The position numbers and the translations under genes are program-made. This document shows positions 37,715 through 45,949 of a stretch of 64,000 bases of DNA, piece by piece. Under the pieces are notes generated by a model. The model saw only the letters and a program-made list of their open reading frames with translations. It ran no database searches and was not told the DNA's origin. The stretch lies in the NCBI GenBank assembly GCA_024234875.1, contig JACKNM010000008.1, positions 124,001-188,000 on the forward strand. Reading direction: 5' to 3'. Each line of letters starts with the position of its first letter. Within the stretch, counting starts at the first letter, position 1. The stretch is from Ectothiorhodospiraceae bacterium (GTDB lineage Bacteria > Pseudomonadota > Gammaproteobacteria > HK1).

Positions 37715-38317
37715 ATGCCCCTGACTCGTCGCCAGAGCGAGATCCTCGGCCACCTGCGGGAGCTGGCTCGCGAGGGTGCCGCGCCGTCGTCGCTGGACGC
37801 GCTGTGCCACAGCCTCGGGCTGCGCTCGCGCGGCTCGCTGCACAAGCACGTCCGCGCCCTGCTCGACGCCGGGCTGGTGACGCCGGGGCCGGACGGTCAG
37901 GGCCTGGTGCCGGTACCGGAGGCCTGCACCCCACCGCCGGGAACGCTGCCGTTACTCGGGCGCATCGCGGCCGGCCGTCCGATCGAGGCGATCGCCGATT
38001 CGCGTCACGTCGAGGTGCCGGCGGCGCTGCGCTCGCGGCGCGCGTGCTACGTGCTCGAGGTTCGTGGCGACTCGATGCGCGACGCCGCCATCCTCGACGG
38101 TGATCTGGTGGTGGTCGAGGCACGCGACACCGCGCGCGACGGCGAGACCGTGGTCGCCCTCGTCGACGACACCGAGGCCACGCTCAAGCGCATCGAGCAA
38201 CGCCCGGACCGCTGCCTCCTGCACCCCGCCAACCCGGCCTTTCCGGTGCAGTCCTACCCCCCGGACCGCGTCCGGATCCAGGGCGTGGTGGTCGGCCTGA
38301 TGCGCGCGCACCGCTGA
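37715..38317 (+). CDS. lexA: LexA repressor
   Basis: A 200-residue SOS repressor. The winged-helix N-domain (about 1-70; recognition region SRGSLHKHVRALLDAG) is followed by an S24 autoprotease domain. The scissile Ala86-Gly87 lies in RIAAGRPIE; nucleophile Ser120 (VRGDSM) and base Lys158 (ATLKRI) are present. Self-cleavage on RecA activation should therefore work. The recognition helix differs from E. coli LexA, consistent with a non-enterobacterial box. Divergent from mrfA with 108 bp between, which holds the candidate operator. Confidence 0.92.
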   Translation: MPLTRRQSEILGHLRELAREGAAPSSLDALCHSLGLRSRGSLHKHVRALLDAGLVTPGPDGQGLVPVPEACTPPPGTLPLLGRIAAGRPIEAIADSRHVEVPAALRSRRACYVLEVRGDSMRDAAILDGDLVVVEARDTARDGETVVALVDDTEATLKRIEQRPDRCLLHPANPAFPVQSYPPDRVRIQGVVVGLMRAHR

Positions 38318-38401
38318 CCGCCGTCGGGGACCGGTTCCGGCGCCGCGATCACTACCCCGACCGGTCACCACCGCTTGAACCGGCTCGGAGGCGGACCGAC
38401 A

Positions 38402-39133
38402 ATGCCGACCCTCATGAGCACACAGCGCATTCGCGGCATCACCATCGACGCCGCCGGGACCCTCATCACCGTCACCCGACCGGTCGGCGAGACCTACGCG
38501 GAGGTCGCCCGGCGCTTCGGCGCGGACATCGACCCGGCAGCCCTCGCGGCCGGTTTCCGCGAGTGCTTCCACGACATGCCACCGCTCGCGTTCCCCGGCG
38601 CGCCGCCGAGCCAGATGCGGCGTCTCGAGCGCGGCTGGTGGCACGACCTGGTGCACCGGGTGGTGTCGCGGGCCGGCGGCGTCGCCGACTTCGAGCGTTA
38701 CTTCGACACCCTCTACGAGCACTACGCGCGGGGTGGCGCGTGGCGCGCCTACCCGGAGGTGACCGCGGTGCTCACGCGACTGCGCGCCGCCGGCGTCCGC
38801 CTCGCGGTGGTGTCGAACTTCGACTCGCGGCTGGAGAACATCCTGACCTCGCTCGAGCTCGACGGGTACTTCGACGCCATCGTCTACTCGACGCTCGCAG
38901 GCTCCGCCAAGCCCGACCGCGGCATCTTCGACCGTGCGCTGGCCGAGATCGGCGTCGCCGCCAGCGAGGCCCTGCACATCGGCGACAGCCGCCGCGCGGA
39001 CATCGCCGGCGCCGCGGCAGCCGGGCTGGAGTCGGTGCTGCTGGTGCGCGGGGACACGACACCGGAGCCGCCGGCGGTGGCGGACCTCGGTGCCCTGCTG
39101 GTGCGCCTGGGGATCGACACCAGCGCCAACTGA
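38402..39133 (+). CDS. HAD-family hydrolase, HDHD3/DREG-2-like
   Basis: A 243-residue HAD-superfamily protein. Motif I reads IDAAGTLI, with the first Asp kept but the second replaced by Ala, as in the HDHD3-like group; this may weaken phosphatase chemistry. Motif II is VVSNFD, the lysine lies in GSAKPDRGIF, and motif IV is HIGDSRRADIAGA. An alpha-helical cap (about 20-110) follows motif I. Start: ATG 38402, about ten bases after GGAGG; a second ATG at 38414 is possible. It precedes the decarboxylase by 63 bp. Confidence 0.82.
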   Translation: MPTLMSTQRIRGITIDAAGTLITVTRPVGETYAEVARRFGADIDPAALAAGFRECFHDMPPLAFPGAPPSQMRRLERGWWHDLVHRVVSRAGGVADFERYFDTLYEHYARGGAWRAYPEVTAVLTRLRAAGVRLAVVSNFDSRLENILTSLELDGYFDAIVYSTLAGSAKPDRGIFDRALAEIGVAASEALHIGDSRRADIAGAAAAGLESVLLVRGDTTPEPPAVADLGALLVRLGIDTSAN

Positions 39134-39196
39134 GCTGCTCCGCCGGACCTCTGCCGCCGGCGGGGGCACCGCGCCAGACCGATTGGGAAACACGAC

Positions 39197-40645
39197 ATGT
39201 CCGAGCTCCCCGCCCCCCCACGCCACATGACCCCGGAAGAGTTCCGACGCCACGGCCACGCCGTGATCGACTGGCTGGCGGACTACATGGCACGGGTCGA
39301 GACGCTACCGGTGCTCTCGCGCGTCGAGCCCGGCGCGGTGCGGGCGGCGCTGCCGCCGGCGCCGCCCGAGCACGGTGAATCGTTCGCGGACTGCCTGGCG
39401 GACGTGGAGCGCATCGTCGTGCCCGGCCTCACCCACTGGCAGCACCCACGCTTCCTCGCCTACTTCCCGGCCAACGCCTCCGGCCCCTCGATCCTCGGCG
39501 AGCTGCTGTCGGCCGGTCTCGGGGTCCAGGGCATGCTGTGGGCGACGAGCCCGGCCTGCACCGAGCTCGAGACCCACGTCATGGACTGGCTGGCCGACAT
39601 GCTGGGCCTGCCGGCGCAATTCCGGTCGAGCAGCACCGGCGGCGGGGTGATCCAGGACACCGCGTCCAGCTCGGCGCTGGTGGCGATGCTCGCCGCGCGC
39701 GAGCGTGCGACCGGTGGCGCCGCCAACGCCGAGGGCGCGCGCCAGCCGCTCGTCGCCTACACCTCGACCGAGGCCCACTCCTCGATCCTCAAGGGCGTGC
39801 GCATCGCCGGCATCGGCGAGCGCAACCTGCGGCTGGTGCCGACGACGTCGGACCGCGCGATGGACGCCGAGGCCCTCGGGCGCATGATCGAGGCCGACCG
39901 CGCAGCGGGTCTGCTCCCCTTCTTCGTCTCCGCCACCATCGGCACCACCTCCACCGGAGCCATCGACCCGGTCCCGGCGATCGCCGCGCTCGGCCGGCGC
40001 CATGGTCTGTGGGTCCATGTCGACGCCGCGCACGCGGGGCCCGCGGCGCTGGTGCCGGAGCTGCGCTGGACCCACGACGGTCTCGACACCGTCGACAGCT
40101 ACTGCTTCAACCCCCACAAGTGGATGCTGACCAACTTCGATTGCGACTGCTTCTGGGTCGCCGACCGCGCGGCGCTGATCGGCGCGCTGAGCGTCCTGCC
40201 CGAGTACCTGCGCAATCGGGCCACCGAATCGGGGGCAGTGATCGACTACCGCGACTGGCAGGTGCAGCTCGGTCGGCGCTTTCGCGCGCTGAAGCTCTGG
40301 TTGGTGATCCGCCACTACGGGGTCGAGGGCCTGCGCGCGCACGTGCGCCACCACGTCGCCCTCACCCGCTGGCTGACCGCGGCGATCGACGCCGACCCCG
40401 ACTTCGAGCGCGTCGGCGCGGCCCCGCTCACCCTGGTCTGCTTCCGACTGCGCGGCGACGACGACCGCAACCAGGCCCTGCTCGACGCGGTGAACGAGGG
40501 CGGGGAGACCTACATCACCCACACCCGGGTGGACGGTCGGCTGGTGCTGCGCATCGCGGTCGGCGCGACGTCGACCGAGCACCGCCACGTCGAGCAGGCC
40601 TGGGAGGTGATTCGGACCCGGGCGCGCGCACTCGGCGCCGCCTGA
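39197..40645 (+). CDS. PLP-dependent group II decarboxylase (aromatic amino acid type)
   Basis: A 482-residue protein of the AADC/tyrosine decarboxylase/histidine decarboxylase family. It opens with MTPEEFRRHGHAVIDWLADYM and has WATSPACTELETHVMDWL and WVHVDAAHAG (cofactor-stacking His and Asp). The PLP lysine is K308 in FNPHKWMLTNFDC. Length is normal. Family members release CO2 from aromatic L-amino acids or act as aldehyde synthases; the exact substrate is unclear. It lies 63 bp after the HAD gene, probably on the same transcript. Confidence 0.88.
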   Translation: MSELPAPPRHMTPEEFRRHGHAVIDWLADYMARVETLPVLSRVEPGAVRAALPPAPPEHGESFADCLADVERIVVPGLTHWQHPRFLAYFPANASGPSILGELLSAGLGVQGMLWATSPACTELETHVMDWLADMLGLPAQFRSSSTGGGVIQDTASSSALVAMLAARERATGGAANAEGARQPLVAYTSTEAHSSILKGVRIAGIGERNLRLVPTTSDRAMDAEALGRMIEADRAAGLLPFFVSATIGTTSTGAIDPVPAIAALGRRHGLWVHVDAAHAGPAALVPELRWTHDGLDTVDSYCFNPHKWMLTNFDCDCFWVADRAALIGALSVLPEYLRNRATESGAVIDYRDWQVQLGRRFRALKLWLVIRHYGVEGLRAHVRHHVALTRWLTAAIDADPDFERVGAAPLTLVCFRLRGDDDRNQALLDAVNEGGETYITHTRVDGRLVLRIAVGATSTEHRHVEQAWEVIRTRARALGAA

Positions 40646-40650
40646 GAGGG

Positions 40651-41052
40651 TCATCGGACCGGGGCGCCCTCGTCGTCGCTGGCGCCCCAGTTCTCGTCCA
40701 CGAAGCGCTCGAGGCAGTGGTAGCCACCCTCCTCGAAGTGCTCGAACTCCAGACCGAGCCGGAAATCGTCCGCGCCGATGCGCCGGAAGATGACCCCGCG
40801 GGCGTCGACCTCCACCCAGCACGACTCGGCGCGGCGCGGGAGCTGGATGCGCAATCGCACCTGCGGGCGCGCGCTCGGTGACAGGGGCTGCCCGCCCGGG
40901 AACACCGCATCCCGCGTCACCCGGTCACACTCGAGCTGCAGCCCGGCACGCGAGATGTTGACGGTCTGCGCGTGGATCACGCCCGACGCGCCCACGATCT
41001 CCGTGTGGAGCGACATGGCCACCCGTGGGTGCTCGCGATGGTAGGCCTTCAT
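40651..41052 (-). CDS. PilZ-domain protein (c-di-GMP effector)
   Basis: A 133-residue single-domain protein. It has the PilZ signature: an N-terminal basic motif in AYHREHPRVAMSLH and NISRAGLQLEC, matching the D/N-x-S-x-x-G motif. The second half (CWVEVDARGVIFRRI...FRLGLEFEHF) completes the barrel. ATG 41052 has AGGAA nine bases upstream; the longer frame to 41178 is not conserved in PilZ proteins. It would sense c-di-GMP made by the many cyclases here. Convergent with the decarboxylase gene, divergent from the Ntn-like gene. Confidence 0.85.
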   Translation of the reverse strand: MKAYHREHPRVAMSLHTEIVGASGVIHAQTVNISRAGLQLECDRVTRDAVFPGGQPLSPSARPQVRLRIQLPRRAESCWVEVDARGVIFRRIGADDFRLGLEFEHFEEGGYHCLERFVDENWGASDDEGAPVR

Positions 41053-41246
41053 TACACGGCGTTCCTGGCGCCGGTCCCGCGCCGTACTCCGGCGTTGCGA
41101 GCCGCGCCCCGGCGAAGGGCGAGCGAGACCGATGACGCGCTTGTACGCGAAACCCGCCGCTGCAGGCAAGGCCTCCACGATTCGCTGCTGGCGCCCGTCC
41201 GCCCGAGCCGCTATGGTCGCGCGTCGCCGAGGAGGAGACCACCCGC

Positions 41247-41891
41247 ATGTCGATCGCCGTCGCCGTCCGCAAGGACGGTCAGATTTCCCTGGTCACCGAC
41301 AGTCAGACCAACATGGGCTCGGAGCGCGTGCCGCCGGAGAACTTCGCCGACACCAAGCGCTGCACCATCGGCGACGCGCACGTCGCGGCCACCGGCTGGT
41401 CGCTGTACTCGAACATCCTCGACGACGTGCTGAGCCGCCGACGGCGCCTGCCACGCCTCGACGACGAACTCTCGATATTCAAATTTTTCAATGAGCTATG
41501 GAAGATTCTTCACGACGATTATTCCTTCGTGAAGGACCAGTCCGGCGAAGGTGACTCGCCCTTCGGCAGCCTCGACAGCTCGTTCCTGATCGCCTCGCCG
41601 CGCGGGCTGTTCTCGGTCTCGTCCGACCTCTCGGTGACGCGCTATCAGCGCTACTTCGCGATCGGCTCCGGCGCGCCGGTCGCGCTCGGCGCGGTGCACG
41701 CGCTCTACGACGGCGACGGCGACGCCGAGACGGTGGCGTCCCGCGCCGCCCAGGCCGCGATCGCGCACGACATCTATTGCGGCCCGCCGCTGAACGTGAT
41801 CACGGTGCGCGAGCGTGCCGGTCGAGCGCCCCGAGACGCGTCGCCGACCCGGCGCCGCGCCGCGTCCGCGGCCCCCGCCAAGCGGCGCTAA
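41247..41891 (+). CDS. Putative proteasome-like Ntn-hydrolase-fold protein
   Basis: A 214-residue protein. The N-terminal MSIAVAVRKDGQISLVTDSQTNMG, then HVAATGW and YFAIGSGAPVALGAVHAL, resembles the beta sandwich of proteasome/HslV-like Ntn hydrolases, with Ser2 as a possible nucleophile after Met removal. The assignment is by pattern and tentative. The tail after ~185 is basic and low complexity (APRDASPTRRRAAS). Bases ~41475-41530 are much more AT-rich than all surrounding coding DNA (SIFKFFNELWKILHDDYSF). No neighbour suggests a role. Confidence 0.55.
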   Translation: MSIAVAVRKDGQISLVTDSQTNMGSERVPPENFADTKRCTIGDAHVAATGWSLYSNILDDVLSRRRRLPRLDDELSIFKFFNELWKILHDDYSFVKDQSGEGDSPFGSLDSSFLIASPRGLFSVSSDLSVTRYQRYFAIGSGAPVALGAVHALYDGDGDAETVASRAAQAAIAHDIYCGPPLNVITVRERAGRAPRDASPTRRRAASAAPAKRR

Positions 41892-41949
41892 AGCTGCACC
41901 CGCGCGAGCCGCTACCGAGGCATCCCGCTGCCGCATCGAGGACGTCCAC

Positions 41950-42762
41950 GTGACGAACGCCTCCACCCTGTCCCGTGACACCTTGGCTCGACTCCCCATG
42001 GCGGTGCTGCTGAGCGACGCCGCCGATCACGTCGTCTGGGTCAACGACGCCTTCTGCACCCTCCTCGCCGCCCCGCCGGAGAGTCTGGTCGGCGCGCCGG
42101 TCGAGGCGGTGCTCACCGGGCGCTCCGAGGTGGTCGCCCCGGGTCTGCGTCGATTCGCCATCACCGCCGACAACGGGCGCCGCCTGTGGCTGCAGTGCAC
42201 CGAGACCACCCTCGACGAGGGTGATGGCGCCATGACGACCCTTCGCCTGTTCGACGACATCTCGTCGCTCGACGGGCGCGGGAACGCGCGCTCGGCCGCC
42301 GCCTTCGGGCGCACGCCCTCGCGGCTGGACGGCGTCACCGGTGCCCTCACTCGCCTCGCGGTGCTGCAGGAGCTCAGTGCCCAGATCTCGCGCAGCCGCC
42401 GCTACGGCAATCGGCTCAGCGTGCTGCTGGTTCGGCTGGCCCCGGCCGCGGAGAGCGCGCTCGAGTTGCAGCGCCGGGCGGTGGCACAGGTGCTGCGCGA
42501 GCAGCTGCGGTGGGTGGACTCGACCGGCATCCTGACCCCGGAGGAGTTCCTGGTGGTGCTGCCGGAGACCGATGCCCGCAGCGCCGGTAAGGTCGCGCGC
42601 AAGCTGTCGCAGGCGATCACGGCGATCGAGGGTGAGGCCGGCATCGGCGCCGACCATGCCAACCTCACGGTCGCCGGATGGCGTCCGGAAGACGACATGC
42701 AGGCGCTGCTCGCCCGCGTACGCCGTCTCGACGACACCCCGGCCGCGCTCGGCGCGGCCTGA
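41950..42762 (+). CDS. PAS plus degenerate GGDEF protein
   Basis: A 270-residue protein. A PAS domain (about 10-110: LPMAVLLSDAADHVVWVNDAFCTLLAAPPESLVGAP) is followed by a GGDEF-like fold (about 130-260) whose active site reads LTPEEFLVVLP. The first two glycines are lost, so cyclase activity is unlikely; it may bind nucleotide or act structurally. GTG 41950 is chosen with GAGGA eight bases upstream; the frame back to 41815 overlaps the previous gene. It converges on nadE with only two bases between stops. Confidence 0.7.
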   Translation: MTNASTLSRDTLARLPMAVLLSDAADHVVWVNDAFCTLLAAPPESLVGAPVEAVLTGRSEVVAPGLRRFAITADNGRRLWLQCTETTLDEGDGAMTTLRLFDDISSLDGRGNARSAAAFGRTPSRLDGVTGALTRLAVLQELSAQISRSRRYGNRLSVLLVRLAPAAESALELQRRAVAQVLREQLRWVDSTGILTPEEFLVVLPETDARSAGKVARKLSQAITAIEGEAGIGADHANLTVAGWRPEDDMQALLARVRRLDDTPAALGAA

Positions 42763-42764
42763 GA

Positions 42765-44699
42765 TCAGTCGCGCGCCGGACCGAGGTCCAGCCGCGGTAG
42801 ACCGCTTCGGCAGAGGCCATCGCGGCGGGCGTCGTAACCCCGGGGACGGTAGGCCGGGAGCTGACTCTCGCGCAGATCGAAACCGAAGGCGCGCTTGCTC
42901 AGCACCACGATCGGCGGCGCCTGGACACGCTTGAAGTAGCTCTGACGGAGCTGGGTCTCGATCCACTCGAGGTCCGCCACCCACTCGCCGGCGTCGGCGA
43001 ACCAGCGCCGGAACGCCGCCGGGTCGTCCCAGCCGATGCGCTCGAGCAGGGTCCCCTCCTCCGCCCAGCCCATCAGGTCGAGGGGGTGGCGCCGGAACTC
43101 GATCAGTTGTCGCAGCACCGCGTCGTGGTAGCCGTACTTGATCGGGTCGCCGAGCCCCTTGGTCACGTCCTGGGCCTCGGAGAGCTCCGCGCTCGGCACC
43201 GTCGTGCCGTCGTAGAGGTTGGCGGGGATCACCTCGCGACCGAGGACCCGCTGGTTCAAGTCGCGGGCGAGCGCGAAGACCTGGGTCTTGTAGAGGTCGG
43301 CGATTGGCGCGATCGCGCCGTTCACGTCTCCATAGAGCGTGGCGTAGCCGAGCGCGGTCTCGGTCTTGTTGCCGTTGTTGGTGAACAGCAGCCCGCACTT
43401 CGCGGCCAGCCCCGCGAGCACGTCGGCGCCGCGGATTCGGGCCTGGATGTTCTCGTCCACCAGCCGCGAGTACTCGCCGGGGCGCGCGGCGAAGCCGGCA
43501 TCGCGGATCCGTGCCGACAACCGCTCGTAGAGATCCTGGATCGGGAAGTCGAGGTGCTCGACGCCGAGGGCGGCGCACATCCGGCGCGCGTTGTCGCGGG
43601 TGACGTCGGCGTTGAACCGGGTCGGCATGTTGACCGCGAACACCCGCTCCGGTCCGAAGGCCAGGGTCAGTAGCGAGGCGACGAGGCTCGAGTCGATGCC
43701 GCCGCTCACCCCGAGCAGCACGCGGCTCTCGCCGCCGCGCAGGTGGTCGAGGTGGCGCAAGCCGCAGACGATGCCGTCCCGGCACGCCGCCATCTCGTCC
43801 TGCGCGGGAGCGACGGTGCCGTCGCCAGGCACCACCACCAGCGCCTCGCGCCAGGGCTCGGCGCGGGCGATCACCGTGCCGTCGGGCGCGTAGGCGGTGG
43901 TGTCACCGTCGTGCACCAGCACGTTCTTGCCGTTGTTCTGAGCGCCGACGTGGTTGACGTAGAAGAACGGCACGGGGCTTCGCGCCAGCACCTCGCGCAC
44001 GGTGCGGTTGCGCTTGTCGTTCTTCTGCCAGGTCCAGGGCGAGGAAGAGAGATTGAAGACCGCATCGGCCCCCGCCTCACGGTACGCGCGCACCGTGTCC
44101 AGCACCTCGCCGCCGGCGCAGTAATCCTGGCACCACATGTCCTCGCAGAGCTGCACCCCGAAGCGGAACCGACGCCCGTCGCGCAGTGGGACCTCGAACG
44201 GGCGCATCCACGCCCGCCAGTCGTGGCCGGTGGCGAGCGCGAGCTTGCGCACGGAGTAGAAATGGCGGTCGTCGTCGAAGTACCGATAGTTCGGGTGGAG
44301 GGTCTTGGGATGGGTGCCGGGTGGCAGATCGCCGGGCACCTCGCGCGCCAGCCAGCGGCCGTCGTGGCAGACGCGGACCGCGTTGTACTTGCGCCGGCGA
44401 CCGTCCTCTCCGATCGCCGCGGGGTCGACGACCACGTTGCCGAAGACGACGGTGAGTCCGGCGCTCGCCTCGCGCACCGACTCGCTCCACTCGGCGAAGT
44501 CGTCGACCAGGACGTCCACCTCCCACAGGTCGCCGAGGATGTATCCACTCACGCAGAGCTCGGGGAACGCGACCACCTCCGCGCCGGCGTCGCGCGCCTG
44601 CGCCAGCAGCGCGATCATGCGTGCGACGTTGACGTCGGGTCGGCCGGGGCGCACCTCCATCTGGGCGAGGGCGATGCGCGGGAGTCGGGTGGGATCCAT
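42765..44699 (-). CDS. nadE: Glutamine-dependent NAD+ synthetase
   Basis: A 644-residue two-domain enzyme converting nicotinate adenine dinucleotide to NAD+ with glutamine as nitrogen donor. The N-terminal nitrilase-like glutaminase (about 1-290) has the catalytic set: Glu in FPELCVSG, Lys in RKYNAVR and Cys in VQLCEDMW. The C-terminal synthetase has the P-loop LLGVSGGIDSSLVASLL and VFAVNMPTRFN. Length matches the long bacterial/eukaryotic type (~680) rather than the 275-residue ammonia-only type. A perfect TATAAT lies upstream. Confidence 0.93.
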   Translation of the reverse strand: MDPTRLPRIALAQMEVRPGRPDVNVARMIALLAQARDAGAEVVAFPELCVSGYILGDLWEVDVLVDDFAEWSESVREASAGLTVVFGNVVVDPAAIGEDGRRRKYNAVRVCHDGRWLAREVPGDLPPGTHPKTLHPNYRYFDDDRHFYSVRKLALATGHDWRAWMRPFEVPLRDGRRFRFGVQLCEDMWCQDYCAGGEVLDTVRAYREAGADAVFNLSSSPWTWQKNDKRNRTVREVLARSPVPFFYVNHVGAQNNGKNVLVHDGDTTAYAPDGTVIARAEPWREALVVVPGDGTVAPAQDEMAACRDGIVCGLRHLDHLRGGESRVLLGVSGGIDSSLVASLLTLAFGPERVFAVNMPTRFNADVTRDNARRMCAALGVEHLDFPIQDLYERLSARIRDAGFAARPGEYSRLVDENIQARIRGADVLAGLAAKCGLLFTNNGNKTETALGYATLYGDVNGAIAPIADLYKTQVFALARDLNQRVLGREVIPANLYDGTTVPSAELSEAQDVTKGLGDPIKYGYHDAVLRQLIEFRRHPLDLMGWAEEGTLLERIGWDDPAAFRRWFADAGEWVADLEWIETQLRQSYFKRVQAPPIVVLSKRAFGFDLRESQLPAYRPRGYDARRDGLCRSGLPRLDLGPARD

Positions 44700-44731
44700 C
44701 GGGGCGGGCTCACCGGCTGGGCCGAGGCGCG

Positions 44732-44737
44732 ATTATA
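44732..44737 (-). promoter_or_regulatory. -10 box TATAAT for nadE
   Basis: The minus-strand TATAAT is 33 bp before the nadE ATG, giving a leader of about 25 bases. The -35 region is weak. Confidence 0.5.
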
Positions 44738-44789
44738 GGCCCGACACGGCGGCAGCCGACGCGGCATCGGCACCGCCGCGGACATCCAG

Positions 44790-44795
44790 TACACT
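44790..44795 (+). promoter_or_regulatory. Possible -10 box TACACT for the AI-2E/SDR transcript
   Basis: TACACT lies 27 bp before ATG 44822 in the 122-bp divergent spacer shared with nadE. There is no clear -35 element. Confidence 0.35.
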
Positions 44796-44821
44796 TGCCC
44801 GGCCCGCCGCGAAGCCGTCGC

Positions 44822-45949
44822 ATGCCAGAGCACAATCGCCTCCGGACACCCGTGCCCAGCGCGATCGTCGTCGCCGCCGCGCTGGTGGTGGTGATCGCCG
44901 GGCTGCGCGCGGCGGAGCCGATGATCGTCCCGTTCCTGCTCTCGGTGTTCGTCGCCGTGCTGTGCGCTCCGCCGCTGTTCTGGCTGGAGAGCCACGGCCT
45001 GCCGCGCTGGGCGGCCCTGCTGGTGGTGGTCGCCTCCCTGTTCGTCCTCGGAGTGGCGGTGGTGTTGCCGATCGGCACCTCCGTCGACGACTTCTACCGC
45101 GGGCTCCCCGCCTATCGCGACCGGGTGTCACAGCTCAGCGCGCCGGTGTTCGCGTGGCTTCACGGGCACGGCATCCACGTCACGCGCCAGGACGTCAGCA
45201 CCTATGTCGACCCGGGCGCCGCCCTCGATCTGGTCCGCAGGCTGTTCCAGGGCTTCGGCAACGTGCTGGCCAACGCCTTCCTGATCCTGCTGACGGTGGT
45301 GTTCATCCTGTTCGAGGCGTCGAGCTTTCGGGTGAAGCTGCACGCGATGAGCACCAACGCCGAGGCCTCCCTCGACCAGTTCCGCGAGTTCAGCCGCTCC
45401 CTGGTCCGATACATCGTCATCAAGACCCTGATGAGCGTCGGCACCGGGGTGGCGGTCGGCCTCTGGCTGTGGGCCGTAGGGGTCGACTACGCGGTGCTGT
45501 GGGGCGTGCTCGCGTTCATGCTGAACTTCGTCCCCAACATCGGCTCGGTGATCGCGGCGGTCCCACCGGTGCTGCTCGCGCTGGTGCAACTCGGGCCCAC
45601 CGCCGCGGCCTGGTCGGGGCTCGGATTCCTGATCGTCAACATGGTCTTCGGCAACGTGATCGAGCCGCGCTATCTCGGGCGCGAGCTCGGGTTGTCGAGC
45701 CTGGTGGTGTTCCTCTCCCTGGTGTTCTGGGGCTGGGTGCTCGGGCCGGTGGGGATGTTCCTGTCGGTCCCGCTGACGATGATGGCCAAGATCGCACTGG
45801 CCGGCCGGGCCGAGACACGGTGGATCGCGATCATGCTCGGCCCGGCGCAGGAGGCAGCGGCGGCGGGGCAGCACGGCGACCGCACCGGCTCCGCGCCCCC
45901 CGCTCCCGGCGCGGCCACTGCCGCAACCGAGGAGGACACGCGCCGATGA
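44822..45949 (+). CDS. AI-2E family transporter
   Basis: A 375-residue permease of the TqsA/PerM/YdgG type with about eight helices. It has the early PSAIVVAAALVVVIAGLRAAEPMIVPFLLSVF and the late conserved FMLNFVPNIGSVIAAVPPVLLAL and GNVIEPRYLGRELGLSSLVVFLSLVFWGWVLGPVGMFLSVPLT. Members export autoinducer-2 or drive Na+/H+ antiport; which is unknown. Start ATG 44822; the TTG at 44795 overlaps the -10 region. Its TGA overlaps the ATG of the SDR gene, so the two are coupled. The C-terminal ~40 residues are low complexity. Confidence 0.9.
   Translation: MPEHNRLRTPVPSAIVVAAALVVVIAGLRAAEPMIVPFLLSVFVAVLCAPPLFWLESHGLPRWAALLVVVASLFVLGVAVVLPIGTSVDDFYRGLPAYRDRVSQLSAPVFAWLHGHGIHVTRQDVSTYVDPGAALDLVRRLFQGFGNVLANAFLILLTVVFILFEASSFRVKLHAMSTNAEASLDQFREFSRSLVRYIVIKTLMSVGTGVAVGLWLWAVGVDYAVLWGVLAFMLNFVPNIGSVIAAVPPVLLALVQLGPTAAAWSGLGFLIVNMVFGNVIEPRYLGRELGLSSLVVFLSLVFWGWVLGPVGMFLSVPLTMMAKIALAGRAETRWIAIMLGPAQEAAAAGQHGDRTGSAPPAPGAATAATEEDTRR

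Noticed and set aside
41247..41891. Calling the Ntn-like protein HslV or Anbu
   Set aside because: HslU is not adjacent, the N-terminal nucleophile is not Thr, and Anbu-specific N-terminal sequence is absent.
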